NCBI RefSeq assembly: GCF_004327985.1
Contig: NZ_SJDL01000034.1
Span: 1 to 58,958, forward strand
Direction: 5' to 3'
Length of the DNA: 58,958 bases
DNA from: Marinobacter halodurans
GTDB taxonomy: Bacteria; Pseudomonadota; Gammaproteobacteria; Pseudomonadales; Oleiphilaceae
Under the pieces are notes generated by a model that saw only the letters and a program-made list of their open reading frames with translations, had not been told where the DNA came from and did no database searches. This document shows positions 16,259 through 25,943 of the stretch, piece after piece. The translations under genes were made by a program, and so were the position numbers. The first letter of the stretch is position 1. Each line of letters opens with the position of its first letter.

Positions 16259-17065
16259 ATGACAATGCCGACTTCCACCGGCACCGGTTGTGCCGGAATC
16301 GTCACCGGCCAGGCCCGTTTCGGGCTGGCGCTCCTGTTGATGTGCCTGCTGGCCGCGCCCGCGGCCCGGGCTGATAACACGCTCTTCCGAATCTTTACCG
16401 AGAACTACCCGCCCTATAACGTCTCCGAAACCGGCAAGAACTTCGCGCACAAGCGGGAAGACATCGGCGGCATCTGTACCGAAATGGTCGAAGCCCTGAT
16501 GGCCAATACCCCCTATAAGTACGAAATGAAGATGCGAGACTGGAGCTTCGCCTATCGGTGGGTCCAGGAGCACAAGAATCACGCGCTGTTCTGCACGGCA
16601 CGCACCGACGACCGCGAAGACCAGTTCCAGTGGGTGGGGCCGCTGGCGTCGATTCGCTGGACCCTGTTTGCCGCGCCCGATTCCAATATCAAGCTGAAAT
16701 CGCTGGAAGATGCCAAGGACATGAAAATCGCCGGCTACAAGGGCGATGTCATGACCGATTACCTGCTCAAGAAGGGGTTCAATGTGACCGCCTCCGTCAC
16801 TGACGAACAGAACCCACGGCGGCTGGTCCTCGGTCAGGTGGATCTCTGGGTGACCGACGGCCTGGTGGGCCCGCTGGTGGCCAAGGAGAACGGCGATATT
16901 GCCGGGCTTCGTCCGGTGCTGGTCTTCCGCGAAACGCCGATGTACCTGGCGGTCAGCAACCAGACCGATCCCGCACTGGTGGCGAAACTCCAGGCGGGAC
17001 TGGACAAGGCCCGGGAAGACGGCACGATTGACGCCATCAAGGAGCGCTACGGTATTGGCGACTAG
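16259..17065 (+). CDS. Periplasmic amino-acid-type (family 3) solute-binding protein
   Basis: It has a signal peptide (hydrophobic FGLALLLMCLLAAPAARA ending near residue 38), then FRIFTENYPPYNV, the typical start of a bacterial family 3 binding domain, and GQVDLWVTDGLVG, the second-lobe hinge. The length (268 residues) is normal. No permease or ATPase gene is near, so it is an orphan binding protein that may work with a distant ABC transporter or as a sensor. Two in-frame ATGs (16259, 16265) are possible; AGAGG suits the second slightly better. The stop overlaps the convergent SIMPL gene by four bases. Confidence 0.85.
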   Translation: MTMPTSTGTGCAGIVTGQARFGLALLLMCLLAAPAARADNTLFRIFTENYPPYNVSETGKNFAHKREDIGGICTEMVEALMANTPYKYEMKMRDWSFAYRWVQEHKNHALFCTARTDDREDQFQWVGPLASIRWTLFAAPDSNIKLKSLEDAKDMKIAGYKGDVMTDYLLKKGFNVTASVTDEQNPRRLVLGQVDLWVTDGLVGPLVAKENGDIAGLRPVLVFRETPMYLAVSNQTDPALVAKLQAGLDKAREDGTIDAIKERYGIGD

Positions 17066-17772
17066 TCCAGGTAATACTCCAGGGTGGAGACGACGCGCAC
17101 CGTCTTCACCGGTTGCTGTTCCTCGGTAATTCCCGGCGCCGGGTCACGGGGCAGGATCTGGAACACGCCCTGGTTGGCCCGGCGCATCCCGCCCACATCG
17201 GTGCCGGCATCCTTGGCGAACTGCTGGGCCGCTTCCCGTGCCGATGCCGTCGCCTCGGCGATCATCTCCGGTTTGATGTCGTTGAGCCCGTTGAAGAGGT
17301 AGGTGGGGCCGCCGGATCCGTAGTCACTGGAGAGGACCACGCCGGAGTCCACCAGGTCGCTGACGGCCTGGGCCGCCTGCTGGACCTTGTCGATCTCCTG
17401 CGAGCGCACCATCAGGGTCTGGTTGATGATGAAGCGCTTGCCGCCGGTGTTGTTCTGGTAGGGGTTGGCCTGGGTGTCGGTCACGTCCAGACGCTGCAGT
17501 TCCATGGCGCCGGCATCGATGGCCTGCAGCTTGAGGAAGGCCAGGATACTTTCCCGGCTCTTGCGGGCCTGATCCTGGGCTTCCGCCAGGGTGTCGCCCG
17601 TAGCGACGAAGCGCAGCGGCCAGAGCGCCACATCCGCCTGAACCTGACGTTCCGCCACGCCCTTGACGGTCACGAAGCGATCCCCGGTACGCAGGTCCCG
17701 CAGTCCGTTGGCGCCGATCCAGGCGGCGGCAATCAATCCAATGGCGACGATGACGCTGGACAGAACTCTCAC
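17062..17772 (-). CDS. SIMPL domain (DUF541) periplasmic protein
   Basis: The GTG start at 17770-17772 follows AAGGAG at ideal spacing and gives a signal peptide/anchor (VRVLSSVIVAIGLIAAAWIG). The mature part begins with FVTVKGVAERQVQADVALW, the usual start of SIMPL proteins, and contains the oligomerisation-type middle part with NYQNNTG-like and GPTYLFNGLND segments. SIMPL proteins form periplasmic ring-like multimers linked to envelope stress or oxidative stress; the molecular role is not settled. The gene stands alone. Confidence 0.88.
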   Translation of the reverse strand: MRVLSSVIVAIGLIAAAWIGANGLRDLRTGDRFVTVKGVAERQVQADVALWPLRFVATGDTLAEAQDQARKSRESILAFLKLQAIDAGAMELQRLDVTDTQANPYQNNTGGKRFIINQTLMVRSQEIDKVQQAAQAVSDLVDSGVVLSSDYGSGGPTYLFNGLNDIKPEMIAEATASAREAAQQFAKDAGTDVGGMRRANQGVFQILPRDPAPGITEEQQPVKTVRVVSTLEYYLD

Positions 17773-18128
17773 ATGGGGCTCCTTGTTGAGTGGGCTGCAC
17801 CCGATGGCGACTCGGCGGATCAACCGCTGAATCCGAATGGGGTACAAGGGGGTGAGCCGGCTGGGGTCGCGGCTTATGTGCCGCCATGATGCCATGCAAT
17901 TGAATGGCGTGGCTATTTAGCCGCCTACCCACCTCGGTACGAAGTTCGTCGTCATCGGTGACAGCGTCTATGATTAGAAGGATACCCAGGTTTAATGATC
18001 ATCCTGGGATGTCTGGATCTTTGGCCCGCTGAAGGCTGCCCGTAGGAGATGGGTATAGCCCTTCGATCATCGAGTAGCCCCCTCTGTAGACCATGCAGTA
18101 GCAGGGATGACGGAACAGGAGCTCAAGG
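17773..18128. other. Intergenic stretch before the hybrid kinase
   Basis: About 355 bases separate the divergent SIMPL and kinase genes. I see no convincing gene. CCCAGG (17985-17990) and CCTGGG (18003-18008) form a weak stem-loop, and no confident promoter could be picked. Confidence 0.4.
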
Positions 18129-21100
18129 ATGCTGAGTAGTCTGCTGGAAGGCGATGAGGACATCGCGTCTCCCTCGGGGCGTTGGCTGGCTGGTGCTGTC
18201 CTGGCTGTCGTCTATGTGCTGGTTGCCTATTTCAGCCTGAAACTGGCGTTTTCCGCAACCAACGTCTCGCCCATCTGGCCACCGACGGGGATTGCTGTTT
18301 CCGCATTGCTGTTGGGTGGTCTTCGCTTGTGGCCCGCTATTACCGTCGGTGCCTTCATCGTTAACCTGATCAGTTTCCCGTCGGGAATGGAGGACCTGGC
18401 CGTCACCTTGCCTGCGTCCCTGGCGATAGCGACGGGCAACACCCTGGAAGCGCTGACCGCGGCCTATATCATCCGCCGTCTTGCCGGTGGCCGGCGGTCG
18501 TTCGACCGGTTGCTGCACGTCTTCCGTTTTGTCGGGATCGCTGTCTTAGCCTGTGTGATCAGTGCCGCCTTGGGTGCGACGGCACTGATGCTCTGCGGCT
18601 ACATACCCAGGGCGGCCCTTACATCGACCCTGGGCATCTGGTGGCTGGGCGACACCGTGGGGCTTCTGGTGATCGTGCCGCTGGTGGTTTCTCTCCTTCG
18701 CATCCATGGTGAACCGGTCGGGCGGGGAAGCTGGTGGATCGCCACAGGGCTGGTATTGGCGTACAGCGCCATCAGCCTGCTGGTTTTCTGGCCGGGACTG
18801 GCGAGCGCCGATGCCCAGCAGTTGCTGGTGTTCCTTTATATCCCCTGCCTGGGGCTCTCCGCCTACTCATTCGGCTTGCGGGGCGTATCCACCCTGAACG
18901 CGGCGATCGCGGCCGTTGCGGTTGGCGCCACGTTGTCGGGTAAGGGGCCGTTTGAGTTCCAGACGGTGTATGCCTCGCTGGTCGCGCTGGACGGCTTTCT
19001 GCTGCTTTGGGTGGTGACCGGGCTGATGCTGGCGGCTGACCTGACGGAGCGGGGCCACGGACAGAGCCGGTTCATGAGGGACTTTATCCCTCCCTGGCTG
19101 GTGTTGATGGCGGCGCTGGCGTTGACGGCACTGGCTTGGCGGGTGACGACCAACAACCTGGAAGAGGACGCGGAGAGGCGCTTCGATTACCTGTCCAACG
19201 AGATCAGCATGCGGATTACCGATCGTATCCATGACTACCAGCAGGTGCTGAGAGGCGCGGTCGGCCTGTTCTATGGCTCCGATACCGTGACCGCCGGGGA
19301 TTGGCGTCGCTATGTGCGGGAGTTGCGTATCAATGAGAATTATCCCGGTATCCAGGGGGTGGGGTATGCGGCCTATCTCGATGGCGTTGACGCCAGGAAT
19401 GGGTTCGAGAGGCAGATGCGCCGGCAGGGCTATGCGGACTTTGCGATCGAGCCGGAAGGCATCCGTACGATCTATGTGCCGGTGACTTACCTGGAACCCA
19501 ACGACTGGCGCAATCAACGGGCACAAGGCTATGACATGTTCTCCGAAGGCAATCGCCGCTGGGCGATGATCCGGGCCCGGGACATGGGGGAGGTGGCCCT
19601 GAGCCACCGGATCACCCTGGTGCAGGAAACCCGGGTCGGGGTGCAGGCGGGTTTCCTGATGTACGTGCCGGTCTACGATACGGACGATACGCCGGCAACG
19701 ATTGAAGACCGGCGCGCGCACATCATGGGGTATACCTACAGCCCGTTCCGCATGGATGACCTGATCGAGGGAATACTGGGGGATGACTTTCCCACCATTG
19801 CCCTGGAGGTCTTCGATGGCGACGGTAGCGATCCCGATGCCCTGATGTACCGGAGTCCCAAGCTCGATGCCCTATCCGCTGCGGGACCATACATAACACG
19901 GGTCTCGAAGCTGCCGGTGGCGGATCTGCAATGGACGCTGCGGCTGAATGCCCTGCCGGCCTTCGCCCGTTCGATCGATTTCCAGAAGGCGCATATCGTT
20001 CTCGTGGGCGGCGTGCTGATCAGTCTGCTGCTGTTCTCCTTCATCCGGGCACTGGCGCTCACCCGTACCAAGGCGGTTCGGCTGGCCCGGGAGATGACGG
20101 ATGCCCTGAGTGAGTCGGAGAGCCGGTTTACCACGCTGGCGGAGAGCGCCAACGAAGCCATTTTCATGATCGATGGCAATGGCCATATCCAGTCGTGGAA
20201 CCGGGCCGCCATGGTGATCTTCGGCTACACCCCGAAAGAGGTCGCGGGCCGGCGCTGGCCGATGCTGCTGTCCTACGACGAACGCCAGACGCGGCTGGCG
20301 GAAATCGACGAGCTCACCGGCTACTCCAATGCACGTCTGTCCGAGCATGACATTCGACTGCAGTGCCGCCGTCGCGACGGCGAGACGTTCCCGGCGGAGC
20401 TGTCTCTTTCCAAGTGGGAGAGTGCCGGCGAGACATTCTTCGGTGTCATTCTCCGCGACGTGACGGAGCAGCGTCTGGCGGAATTGCGACTGGATGAGGC
20501 CCGTCAGGTTGCCGAAGCGGCCAGCCGGGCCAAGACGGAGTTCGTGGCCAATATGAGTCACGAAATCCGAACGCCCATGAATGCGATGCTGGGCATGACC
20601 CAGATCCTGGCGCGCACGCCGCTGACACCGGACCAGCGGCGATACGTCAATATGGTGCAGGCTGCGGGTCGCTCCCTGCTGGGGATCGTCAACGACATCC
20701 TGGATTTTTCCAAGATCGAGGCGGGCCGAATGGAACTGACCCGGGACGCCTTCAATCTGGACGAAATGACCAGCAACCTGGCATCGATCATGTCGCTCGA
20801 CGCCTCCGGCAAACAGCTGGAGCTGGCCATCGGTGTCGAGCCTGATGTCCCTAGGGAATTGGTGGGGGACGAACTGCGCATTCGCCAGGTCCTGATCAAC
20901 CTGTTGAGCAACGCCATCAAGTTTACCGAGGAAGGGGAGGTTTCCCTGCTGGTGCGTCTTGTCGATCGCCGGGACAAGCAAGGCACGTTCGAGTTCTTGG
21001 TGCGGGATACCGGAATCGGCATCTCTCCGATGCAGCTGCAGAAGCTGTTCCAGGCGTTTGCCCAGGCGGATTCGTCCACCACACGCCGCTTCGGCGGCAC

Positions 21101-22676
21101 CGGCCTGGGCCTGACGATTTCCCATAAGCTGGTCTACCTGATGGGCGGCGAGATTCGGGTCAACAGTGAATCGGGGCAGGGCAGCGAGTTCATCGTATCG
21201 CTGCCGCTGACCATCGCCGGATTCGGGATCGAACCGGAAGTGATGCGTATCATGGGCCGGCAGCGCGTGCTGCTGGTTGATGACAATGCCACGTCCCGGG
21301 ACTACCTGGGCAAGACCCTGCAGGGCTGGAAATGGCAGGTGGAGAGCCTGGGCCGGGCCCGGCAGGCCGAAGAGCGGCTGGATCAGGCCGTGTCCTATGA
21401 CCTGTTCCTGATCGACTACGACATGCCGGAAATGAATGGCATGGAACTGGCCCGTTGTGTCCGCCGCCTGAAGCGTTATGACAACGCCACCGTGATCCTG
21501 CTGGCCAGCGCATTCGAGCAGGTCCAGGTCATGTCGTCGCCGGATATCGAGTTGGTGGATGCGGTCCTGCTCAAGCCGGTGACCAGCTCGCAGCTGTACG
21601 ACCGGCTGCACGAGCTCATGGCATCCAAGTCCGGTGACGCGGCGGCCACCGAACCTAGAACAAGCGAGCTGGCGGGCCGCCTGGCGGGAACCCATATCCT
21701 GCTGGTGGAGGACAATCCCCTGAACCAGACCGTGGCGGCCGGTTTTCTTGAGTACGCCGGAGCCGAGGTGTCGATTGCGCCCAATGGCCAGGCGGCCGTG
21801 GGTGCGCTTGCTGATAGTGACGACGCCTACGACCTGGTACTGATGGACGTACAGATGCCGGTGATGGACGGGATCACGGCCACCCGGAAGATCCGTAGCG
21901 AGCTGAAAGCGACCTTGCCGATCCTGGCGATGTCCGCCGGCGTGCTGGACAGCGAACGGTCCGAGTGCCGTCGGGCCGGCATGAATGGCTTTATCGGAAA
22001 ACCGGTGGATGAGGTGGCGTTGATCACCATCATCGCGGAACATCTCGGCATCGGCCGCGAGCGACCGGCGCGACCCACACCGCAGGGCGAACCGCTGGAG
22101 ACGGCCGAGCCCTGGGTGGACTTCAGCAGCCTGAACGGTCTGGTGCAGGCCAGCCCGGAAGCCGGCCGGTCGCTGATCGGCGTGGTGGCCGGTATCGTCG
22201 AACGGGGCATGACGCCGATCGACGAGGCCCGCCATCTCTGGGTCTCCGGCAAGGCCTCCGAAGCCGCTCGTTGTCTGCATACGCTGCGCGGCTCGCTGGG
22301 AACCATCGGGGCCCGGGCATTCGCCGACCAGGCCCAGGAGCTGGAACAGACCCTGCGAGCGACGCCGGATGCCGATCTGGGCGGCCAGTGGAATTCGCTG
22401 GCCACCGGATACCGGCGCGTGCTCGATGCTGTCCGCGACTGGCTCGCCGAATATCAGGCCGCAGCCGAAACCGGGGAAAAGCCCGAGCTGGATGCCGAGG
22501 CCCTGGCGGAATTGCGGGACATGCTGGCACAGCATAACCGGAAGGCCCAGGCGTTGTTCCTGCAATACCGGGATGCGTTGGCGGAGATGCTCCCACCGTC
22601 CAGCATGGCGGAAGCGGAGCAGGCCATGCGCCGTCTGGACTTTGAGTGGGTCAAATCGGTACTGGATGAACTGTAG
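18129..22676 (+). CDS. Hybrid sensor histidine kinase: MASE1-CHASE-PAS-HisKA-HATPase-REC-REC-Hpt
   Basis: A 1515-residue phosphorelay protein. Residues about 15-305 are a multi-helix MASE1 membrane sensor; 365-550 a CHASE periplasmic ligand domain flanked by helices; 660-785 a PAS domain. The HisKA box MSHEIRTPMNAM carries phospho-acceptor H811, followed by an ATPase with the G boxes DTGIGIS and FGGTGLGLTIS. Two receiver domains follow (acidic D1051/D1052 with phospho-site D1096 in DYDMPEMNG; D1195 with D1240 in DVQMPVMDG). A C-terminal Hpt has H1384 (LHTLRGS). All relay residues are intact, so it can pass phosphate to a separate response regulator, which is not in the window. Start ATG 18129 has an AGGAG site. 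Confidence 0.95.
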   Translation: MLSSLLEGDEDIASPSGRWLAGAVLAVVYVLVAYFSLKLAFSATNVSPIWPPTGIAVSALLLGGLRLWPAITVGAFIVNLISFPSGMEDLAVTLPASLAIATGNTLEALTAAYIIRRLAGGRRSFDRLLHVFRFVGIAVLACVISAALGATALMLCGYIPRAALTSTLGIWWLGDTVGLLVIVPLVVSLLRIHGEPVGRGSWWIATGLVLAYSAISLLVFWPGLASADAQQLLVFLYIPCLGLSAYSFGLRGVSTLNAAIAAVAVGATLSGKGPFEFQTVYASLVALDGFLLLWVVTGLMLAADLTERGHGQSRFMRDFIPPWLVLMAALALTALAWRVTTNNLEEDAERRFDYLSNEISMRITDRIHDYQQVLRGAVGLFYGSDTVTAGDWRRYVRELRINENYPGIQGVGYAAYLDGVDARNGFERQMRRQGYADFAIEPEGIRTIYVPVTYLEPNDWRNQRAQGYDMFSEGNRRWAMIRARDMGEVALSHRITLVQETRVGVQAGFLMYVPVYDTDDTPATIEDRRAHIMGYTYSPFRMDDLIEGILGDDFPTIALEVFDGDGSDPDALMYRSPKLDALSAAGPYITRVSKLPVADLQWTLRLNALPAFARSIDFQKAHIVLVGGVLISLLLFSFIRALALTRTKAVRLAREMTDALSESESRFTTLAESANEAIFMIDGNGHIQSWNRAAMVIFGYTPKEVAGRRWPMLLSYDERQTRLAEIDELTGYSNARLSEHDIRLQCRRRDGETFPAELSLSKWESAGETFFGVILRDVTEQRLAELRLDEARQVAEAASRAKTEFVANMSHEIRTPMNAMLGMTQILARTPLTPDQRRYVNMVQAAGRSLLGIVNDILDFSKIEAGRMELTRDAFNLDEMTSNLASIMSLDASGKQLELAIGVEPDVPRELVGDELRIRQVLINLLSNAIKFTEEGEVSLLVRLVDRRDKQGTFEFLVRDTGIGISPMQLQKLFQAFAQADSSTTRRFGGTGLGLTISHKLVYLMGGEIRVNSESGQGSEFIVSLPLTIAGFGIEPEVMRIMGRQRVLLVDDNATSRDYLGKTLQGWKWQVESLGRARQAEERLDQAVSYDLFLIDYDMPEMNGMELARCVRRLKRYDNATVILLASAFEQVQVMSSPDIELVDAVLLKPVTSSQLYDRLHELMASKSGDAAATEPRTSELAGRLAGTHILLVEDNPLNQTVAAGFLEYAGAEVSIAPNGQAAVGALADSDDAYDLVLMDVQMPVMDGITATRKIRSELKATLPILAMSAGVLDSERSECRRAGMNGFIGKPVDEVALITIIAEHLGIGRERPARPTPQGEPLETAEPWVDFSSLNGLVQASPEAGRSLIGVVAGIVERGMTPIDEARHLWVSGKASEAARCLHTLRGSLGTIGARAFADQAQELEQTLRATPDADLGGQWNSLATGYRRVLDAVRDWLAEYQAAAETGEKPELDAEALAELRDMLAQHNRKAQALFLQYRDALAEMLPPSSMAEAEQAMRRLDFEWVKSVLDEL

Positions 22677-22697
22677 GCGCGTCGGCGCGGAGGAACA

Positions 22698-23393
22698 ATG
22701 AAAACCATTGGATTACTGGGCGGCATGAGCTGGGAATCGACGGTCAGCTACTATCGGGCGCTCAATGAGGGCGTCAAGGCGCGGCTGGGCGGTCTGCATT
22801 CCGCGAAGATCTGCCTCTACAGCGTGGATTTCGCCGAGATCGAACCCCTCCAGCGCAGCGGCGACTGGGAGGAAACGGCGCGTCTGCTCTCTATCGCCGC
22901 CCGCTCGGTGGAAGCGGCCGGCGTCGACTTCCTGTTGATCGGCACCAACACCATGCACAAGGTGGCGCCGCAGATCGAAGACGCCATTTCCATCCCGCTG
23001 TTGCACATCGCCGATGCCACCGCCGAGCGACTGCTGGCGGACGGCATCGACCGGGTCGGCCTGATCGGCACCCGCTACACCATGGAACAGGATTTCTACA
23101 AGGGCCGCATGGCCGAGCGGTTTGGTCTCGACGTGCGGGTACCGGATGCTGACGAACAGGCCGTTATTCACCGGGTGATCTTCGAGGAACTGTGCCAGGG
23201 CGTCATCAGCGACGACTCCCGGGACGCTTTCCTGGCCGTCATCCAGAGGCTCTACGAGGCCGGTGCCGAGGCGGTCATCCTGGGCTGTACCGAAATCGCG
23301 CTGCTGGTGGGGCCGGACGACACCGGCGTGCCGCTCTACGACACCACCCGTATCCACGCCGAGCAGGCGGTTGAACGCGCCCTTACGGATTGA
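22698..23393 (+). CDS. Aspartate/glutamate racemase family, L-Asp/Glu-specific type (YgeA-like)
   Basis: The 231-residue protein is a PLP-independent racemase. Most members use two cysteines, but here the first is Thr83 (IGTNTMHK) and the second is Cys197 (LGCTEI). This Thr/Cys pair, even at the same numbers, is that of the E. coli L-Asp/Glu-specific racemase (EcL-DER, YgeA), which removes only one proton efficiently. GLLGGMSWEST at the N-terminus is the family signature. GGAGG lies before ATG 22698. It follows the hybrid kinase by 21 bases, so they may be co-transcribed; the transaldolase is convergent with 3 bases between the stops. Confidence 0.92.
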   Translation: MKTIGLLGGMSWESTVSYYRALNEGVKARLGGLHSAKICLYSVDFAEIEPLQRSGDWEETARLLSIAARSVEAAGVDFLLIGTNTMHKVAPQIEDAISIPLLHIADATAERLLADGIDRVGLIGTRYTMEQDFYKGRMAERFGLDVRVPDADEQAVIHRVIFEELCQGVISDDSRDAFLAVIQRLYEAGAEAVILGCTEIALLVGPDDTGVPLYDTTRIHAEQAVERALTD

Positions 23394-23396
23394 CCG

Positions 23397-24350
23397 TCAG
23401 CCCGCCAGGCGTTCGGCGATCAGGTGCTCAAGCTCGTCCTGGTCCGCGGCAAAACGCCGGATCCCCTCGGCCAGCTTGTCCGTCGCCATGGGGTCTTCGT
23501 TGTGTCCCCAGCGGAAGTCGGATTCCGTCATCGGCGCCGGGCGCTGACGCCCGCTGTCACGACCATGGATCTGCGGTGCCACTGCGCCGTCGTCGGCGGC
23601 CAGTTCTTCCAGCAGGGCCGGGGAAATGGTCAGGCGATTGCAGCCGGCCAGCGCCAGTACCTGCCCGGTGTTGCGAAAGCTGGCACCCATCACCACCGTT
23701 TCGTAGCCGCCTTTTTCGACACGTGCGCAGACGCCCCGCACGAACCTGACGCCGGGATCCGTCTCCGGCGTATAGGTTTCGCCCGTATGCTGTTTGTACC
23801 AGTCCGTCACCCGGCCGACGAAAGGGGAGACCAGGAACACGCCGGCGTCGAAGCAGGCCTGGGCCTGGGCGTCGGAGAACAGCAGCGTCAGGTTGCACTG
23901 GATGCCATCGCGCTCCAGCCGCTCGGCGGCGCGGATTCCCTCCCAGGTGGAGGCCAGCTTGATCAGTACCCGTTCCCGACCGACGCCATGCCGATCATAG
24001 TCCTCGATCAGGTCGTGGGCCTTGTGGATGCTGGCCTCGGTATCGAAGGACAGCCGCGCCGGTACCTCGGTGGACACCCGTCCCGGAATCATGCTGGCGA
24101 TCTCGGTGCCGATGGTGACGGACAGCCGGTCCACCGCCTTCTCGATCCGCGTCTGCGGGTCACTGAACTCGTTCTTCAGTTTCGACAGCGTGGCGTCGAT
24201 CAGGTGTTGCTGGCTGTCCAGCCCGAAGGCCTTGAGGATCAGGGATGGATTGGTGGTGGCGTCGTGGGGCTGGTAGCGGCGGATTGCTTCCAGGTCGCCG
24301 GTATCGGCCACGATCAGGGAGTGGCGTTTCAGGGCATCGAGTTGGGTCAT
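23397..24350 (-). CDS. tal: Transaldolase
   Basis: A class I transaldolase of the TalA/TalB size (317 residues). It moves a dihydroxyacetone unit between sedoheptulose-7-P/glyceraldehyde-3-P and erythrose-4-P/fructose-6-P. The Schiff-base lysine is K131 in RVLIKLASTWEG; the N-terminal DATTNPSL and the FVGRVTDW motif are also seen. It is the last gene of the polyol operon and its start overlaps the xylulokinase stop by four bases, so it is translationally coupled. Its place here suggests a need to process pentose and fructose phosphates made from polyols. Confidence 0.95.
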   Translation of the reverse strand: MTQLDALKRHSLIVADTGDLEAIRRYQPHDATTNPSLILKAFGLDSQQHLIDATLSKLKNEFSDPQTRIEKAVDRLSVTIGTEIASMIPGRVSTEVPARLSFDTEASIHKAHDLIEDYDRHGVGRERVLIKLASTWEGIRAAERLERDGIQCNLTLLFSDAQAQACFDAGVFLVSPFVGRVTDWYKQHTGETYTPETDPGVRFVRGVCARVEKGGYETVVMGASFRNTGQVLALAGCNRLTISPALLEELAADDGAVAPQIHGRDSGRQRPAPMTESDFRWGHNEDPMATDKLAEGIRRFAADQDELEHLIAERLAG

Positions 24351-25891
24351 GGTCCTCCTCCTGTGATGGCTGTGTGAGGCGTGCGAAGCGTGGTCTGGAG
24401 CGTCACGCCGTAGCGTTCTTCGAGAGCCGCCCGATAGCGCCGGTAGACGGTCTCGTAGGCTTCCCGGTTCTGGGTGTCGGGCCGGGCCAGCGTGCTGTCG
24501 TCGAGGCTCACCAAACGGTCGCACAGGTGTTCCAGTGACGGGCCATGGCCGGCGACCTGGCCGTGACACCAGGCGGCCTGGATGGCCGCGCCCAGCGCAG
24601 CCGCTTCGTTGATGCGCGGGCAGATCACATCGGCCCCCAGCACATCGGCGACAATCTGGCGCCACACCGGTGAGCGGGCGCCGCCGCCGATCAGCCGGAT
24701 CTGGCTGGCGCCCTGGGCCAGGTCTCCCAGGTGTTCCAGGCCATAGCGCAGGCCGAAGGTGGCCCCTTCGACCACGGCCCGGCACAGGTTGGCCTGGGTC
24801 GTGTTCAGGTTGTCGAGGCCGATAAAACTGGCGGTGGCATGGGGCAGCATGGGGACGCGTTCGCCGTTGAAGAAGGGCAGCACCGTCACCCCCTTCGACC
24901 CGATGGGGGCCTGGGCCACGCGATCGCCAAAATCGGTCAGGTTCAGCCCGAACAGCTGGCGGACCAGGGTGGTGGCCGAGGTGACATTCATGGTGCAGGC
25001 CAGCGGCAGCCAGCCGTCGCTGCTGGCGCAGAAATTGGCCACCATGGCCCCGTCGCTGATCACGGGCTCCGTCGAATAGGCGTAGACGGTTCCGGAGGTG
25101 CCCAGGCTGACGGTCACCAGGCCGGGCTGGATGTTGCCGGTGCCGATGGCGCCCATCATGTTGTCGCCGCCGCCGCTGGCAACGATGACGTTGTCCGCCA
25201 GCCCCAGGCGGGCCGCCATGTCCGGCGTGACCGTGCCGGCCAGCTCCCGGGAATGGATCAGCCGCGGCAGCACCCGGGCCGGGTCTAGTTCCGGCGCAAT
25301 GACGTTGAAAACATCCTCTCGCCACCGCCGGGTCCGGGTATCGAAGTAGCCGGTCCCGGAGGCGTCGCCGGCTTCCGCCACCTTCTCGCCCGTCAGACGG
25401 AAGTTGAGGTAGTCGTGGGGCAGCAGGATGCTGTCGATGCGACGGTAGGCGTCCGGATGGATCTCCCGCAGCCAGGCCAGTTTGGACGCGGTATAGCCGG
25501 TCTGGAGTACCAGGCCGAGCCGTTCGATGCAGCCTTCCTCGCCGCCCAGTTGCTCCACCAGTTGGCTGTTGTGGCGGGCGGTCTCCGTGTCGCACCAGAG
25601 CTTGGCCGGATGCACCGGCTGGCCGTCCCGGTCGAGGGCGACAAGCCCATGCTGCTGACCGGAAATGCCAATGGCGCGGATCGCCCTGGGATCGATGCCG
25701 GCCTGCCCGATCGCCTCACCCAGGGCCTCGACAAACGCATGCATCCAGGCTTCCGGATCCTGCTCCCGGCGGCCATTGGCGCCTTCGATCAGCTCATGCG
25801 GCCGGCTGCCCTCGCCGAGAATACGGCCGTGTTCCGGGTCGACCACCACCACTTTCGTGCTTTGGGTGCCACAGTCTGCGCCTACGTACAT
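24347..25891 (-). CDS. xylB: Xylulokinase
   Basis: A FGGY-family kinase (514 residues) that phosphorylates D-xylulose to xylulose-5-phosphate. The N-terminal phosphate loop is ADCGTQSTKVVVVD; GQQHG near residue 75 is the xylulokinase substrate motif; and the C-terminal ATP site shows LIGGGARSPVWRQ. ATG 25891 follows AAGGAGAG. It sits in the polyol operon and overlaps transaldolase by four bases. Xylulose would come from arabitol or xylitol through the dehydrogenases encoded upstream. Confidence 0.94.
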   Translation of the reverse strand: MYVGADCGTQSTKVVVVDPEHGRILGEGSRPHELIEGANGRREQDPEAWMHAFVEALGEAIGQAGIDPRAIRAIGISGQQHGLVALDRDGQPVHPAKLWCDTETARHNSQLVEQLGGEEGCIERLGLVLQTGYTASKLAWLREIHPDAYRRIDSILLPHDYLNFRLTGEKVAEAGDASGTGYFDTRTRRWREDVFNVIAPELDPARVLPRLIHSRELAGTVTPDMAARLGLADNVIVASGGGDNMMGAIGTGNIQPGLVTVSLGTSGTVYAYSTEPVISDGAMVANFCASSDGWLPLACTMNVTSATTLVRQLFGLNLTDFGDRVAQAPIGSKGVTVLPFFNGERVPMLPHATASFIGLDNLNTTQANLCRAVVEGATFGLRYGLEHLGDLAQGASQIRLIGGGARSPVWRQIVADVLGADVICPRINEAAALGAAIQAAWCHGQVAGHGPSLEHLCDRLVSLDDSTLARPDTQNREAYETVYRRYRAALEERYGVTLQTTLRTPHTAITGGGP

Positions 25892-25943
25892 GAGACTCTC
25901 CTTGTGTCGATACCGATTGAGACCCTCAAGCATAGACGTTGTT

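Noticed and set aside
16259-17065. A complete ABC importer around the orphan family 3 binding protein
   Set aside because: No permease or ATPase gene lies on either side; its neighbours are a Crp/Fnr regulator and a SIMPL protein.
19872-22565. An 897-codon open frame opposite the hybrid kinase
   Set aside because: It mirrors kinase and receiver domains that are fully conserved on the plus strand; its own product shows no domain.
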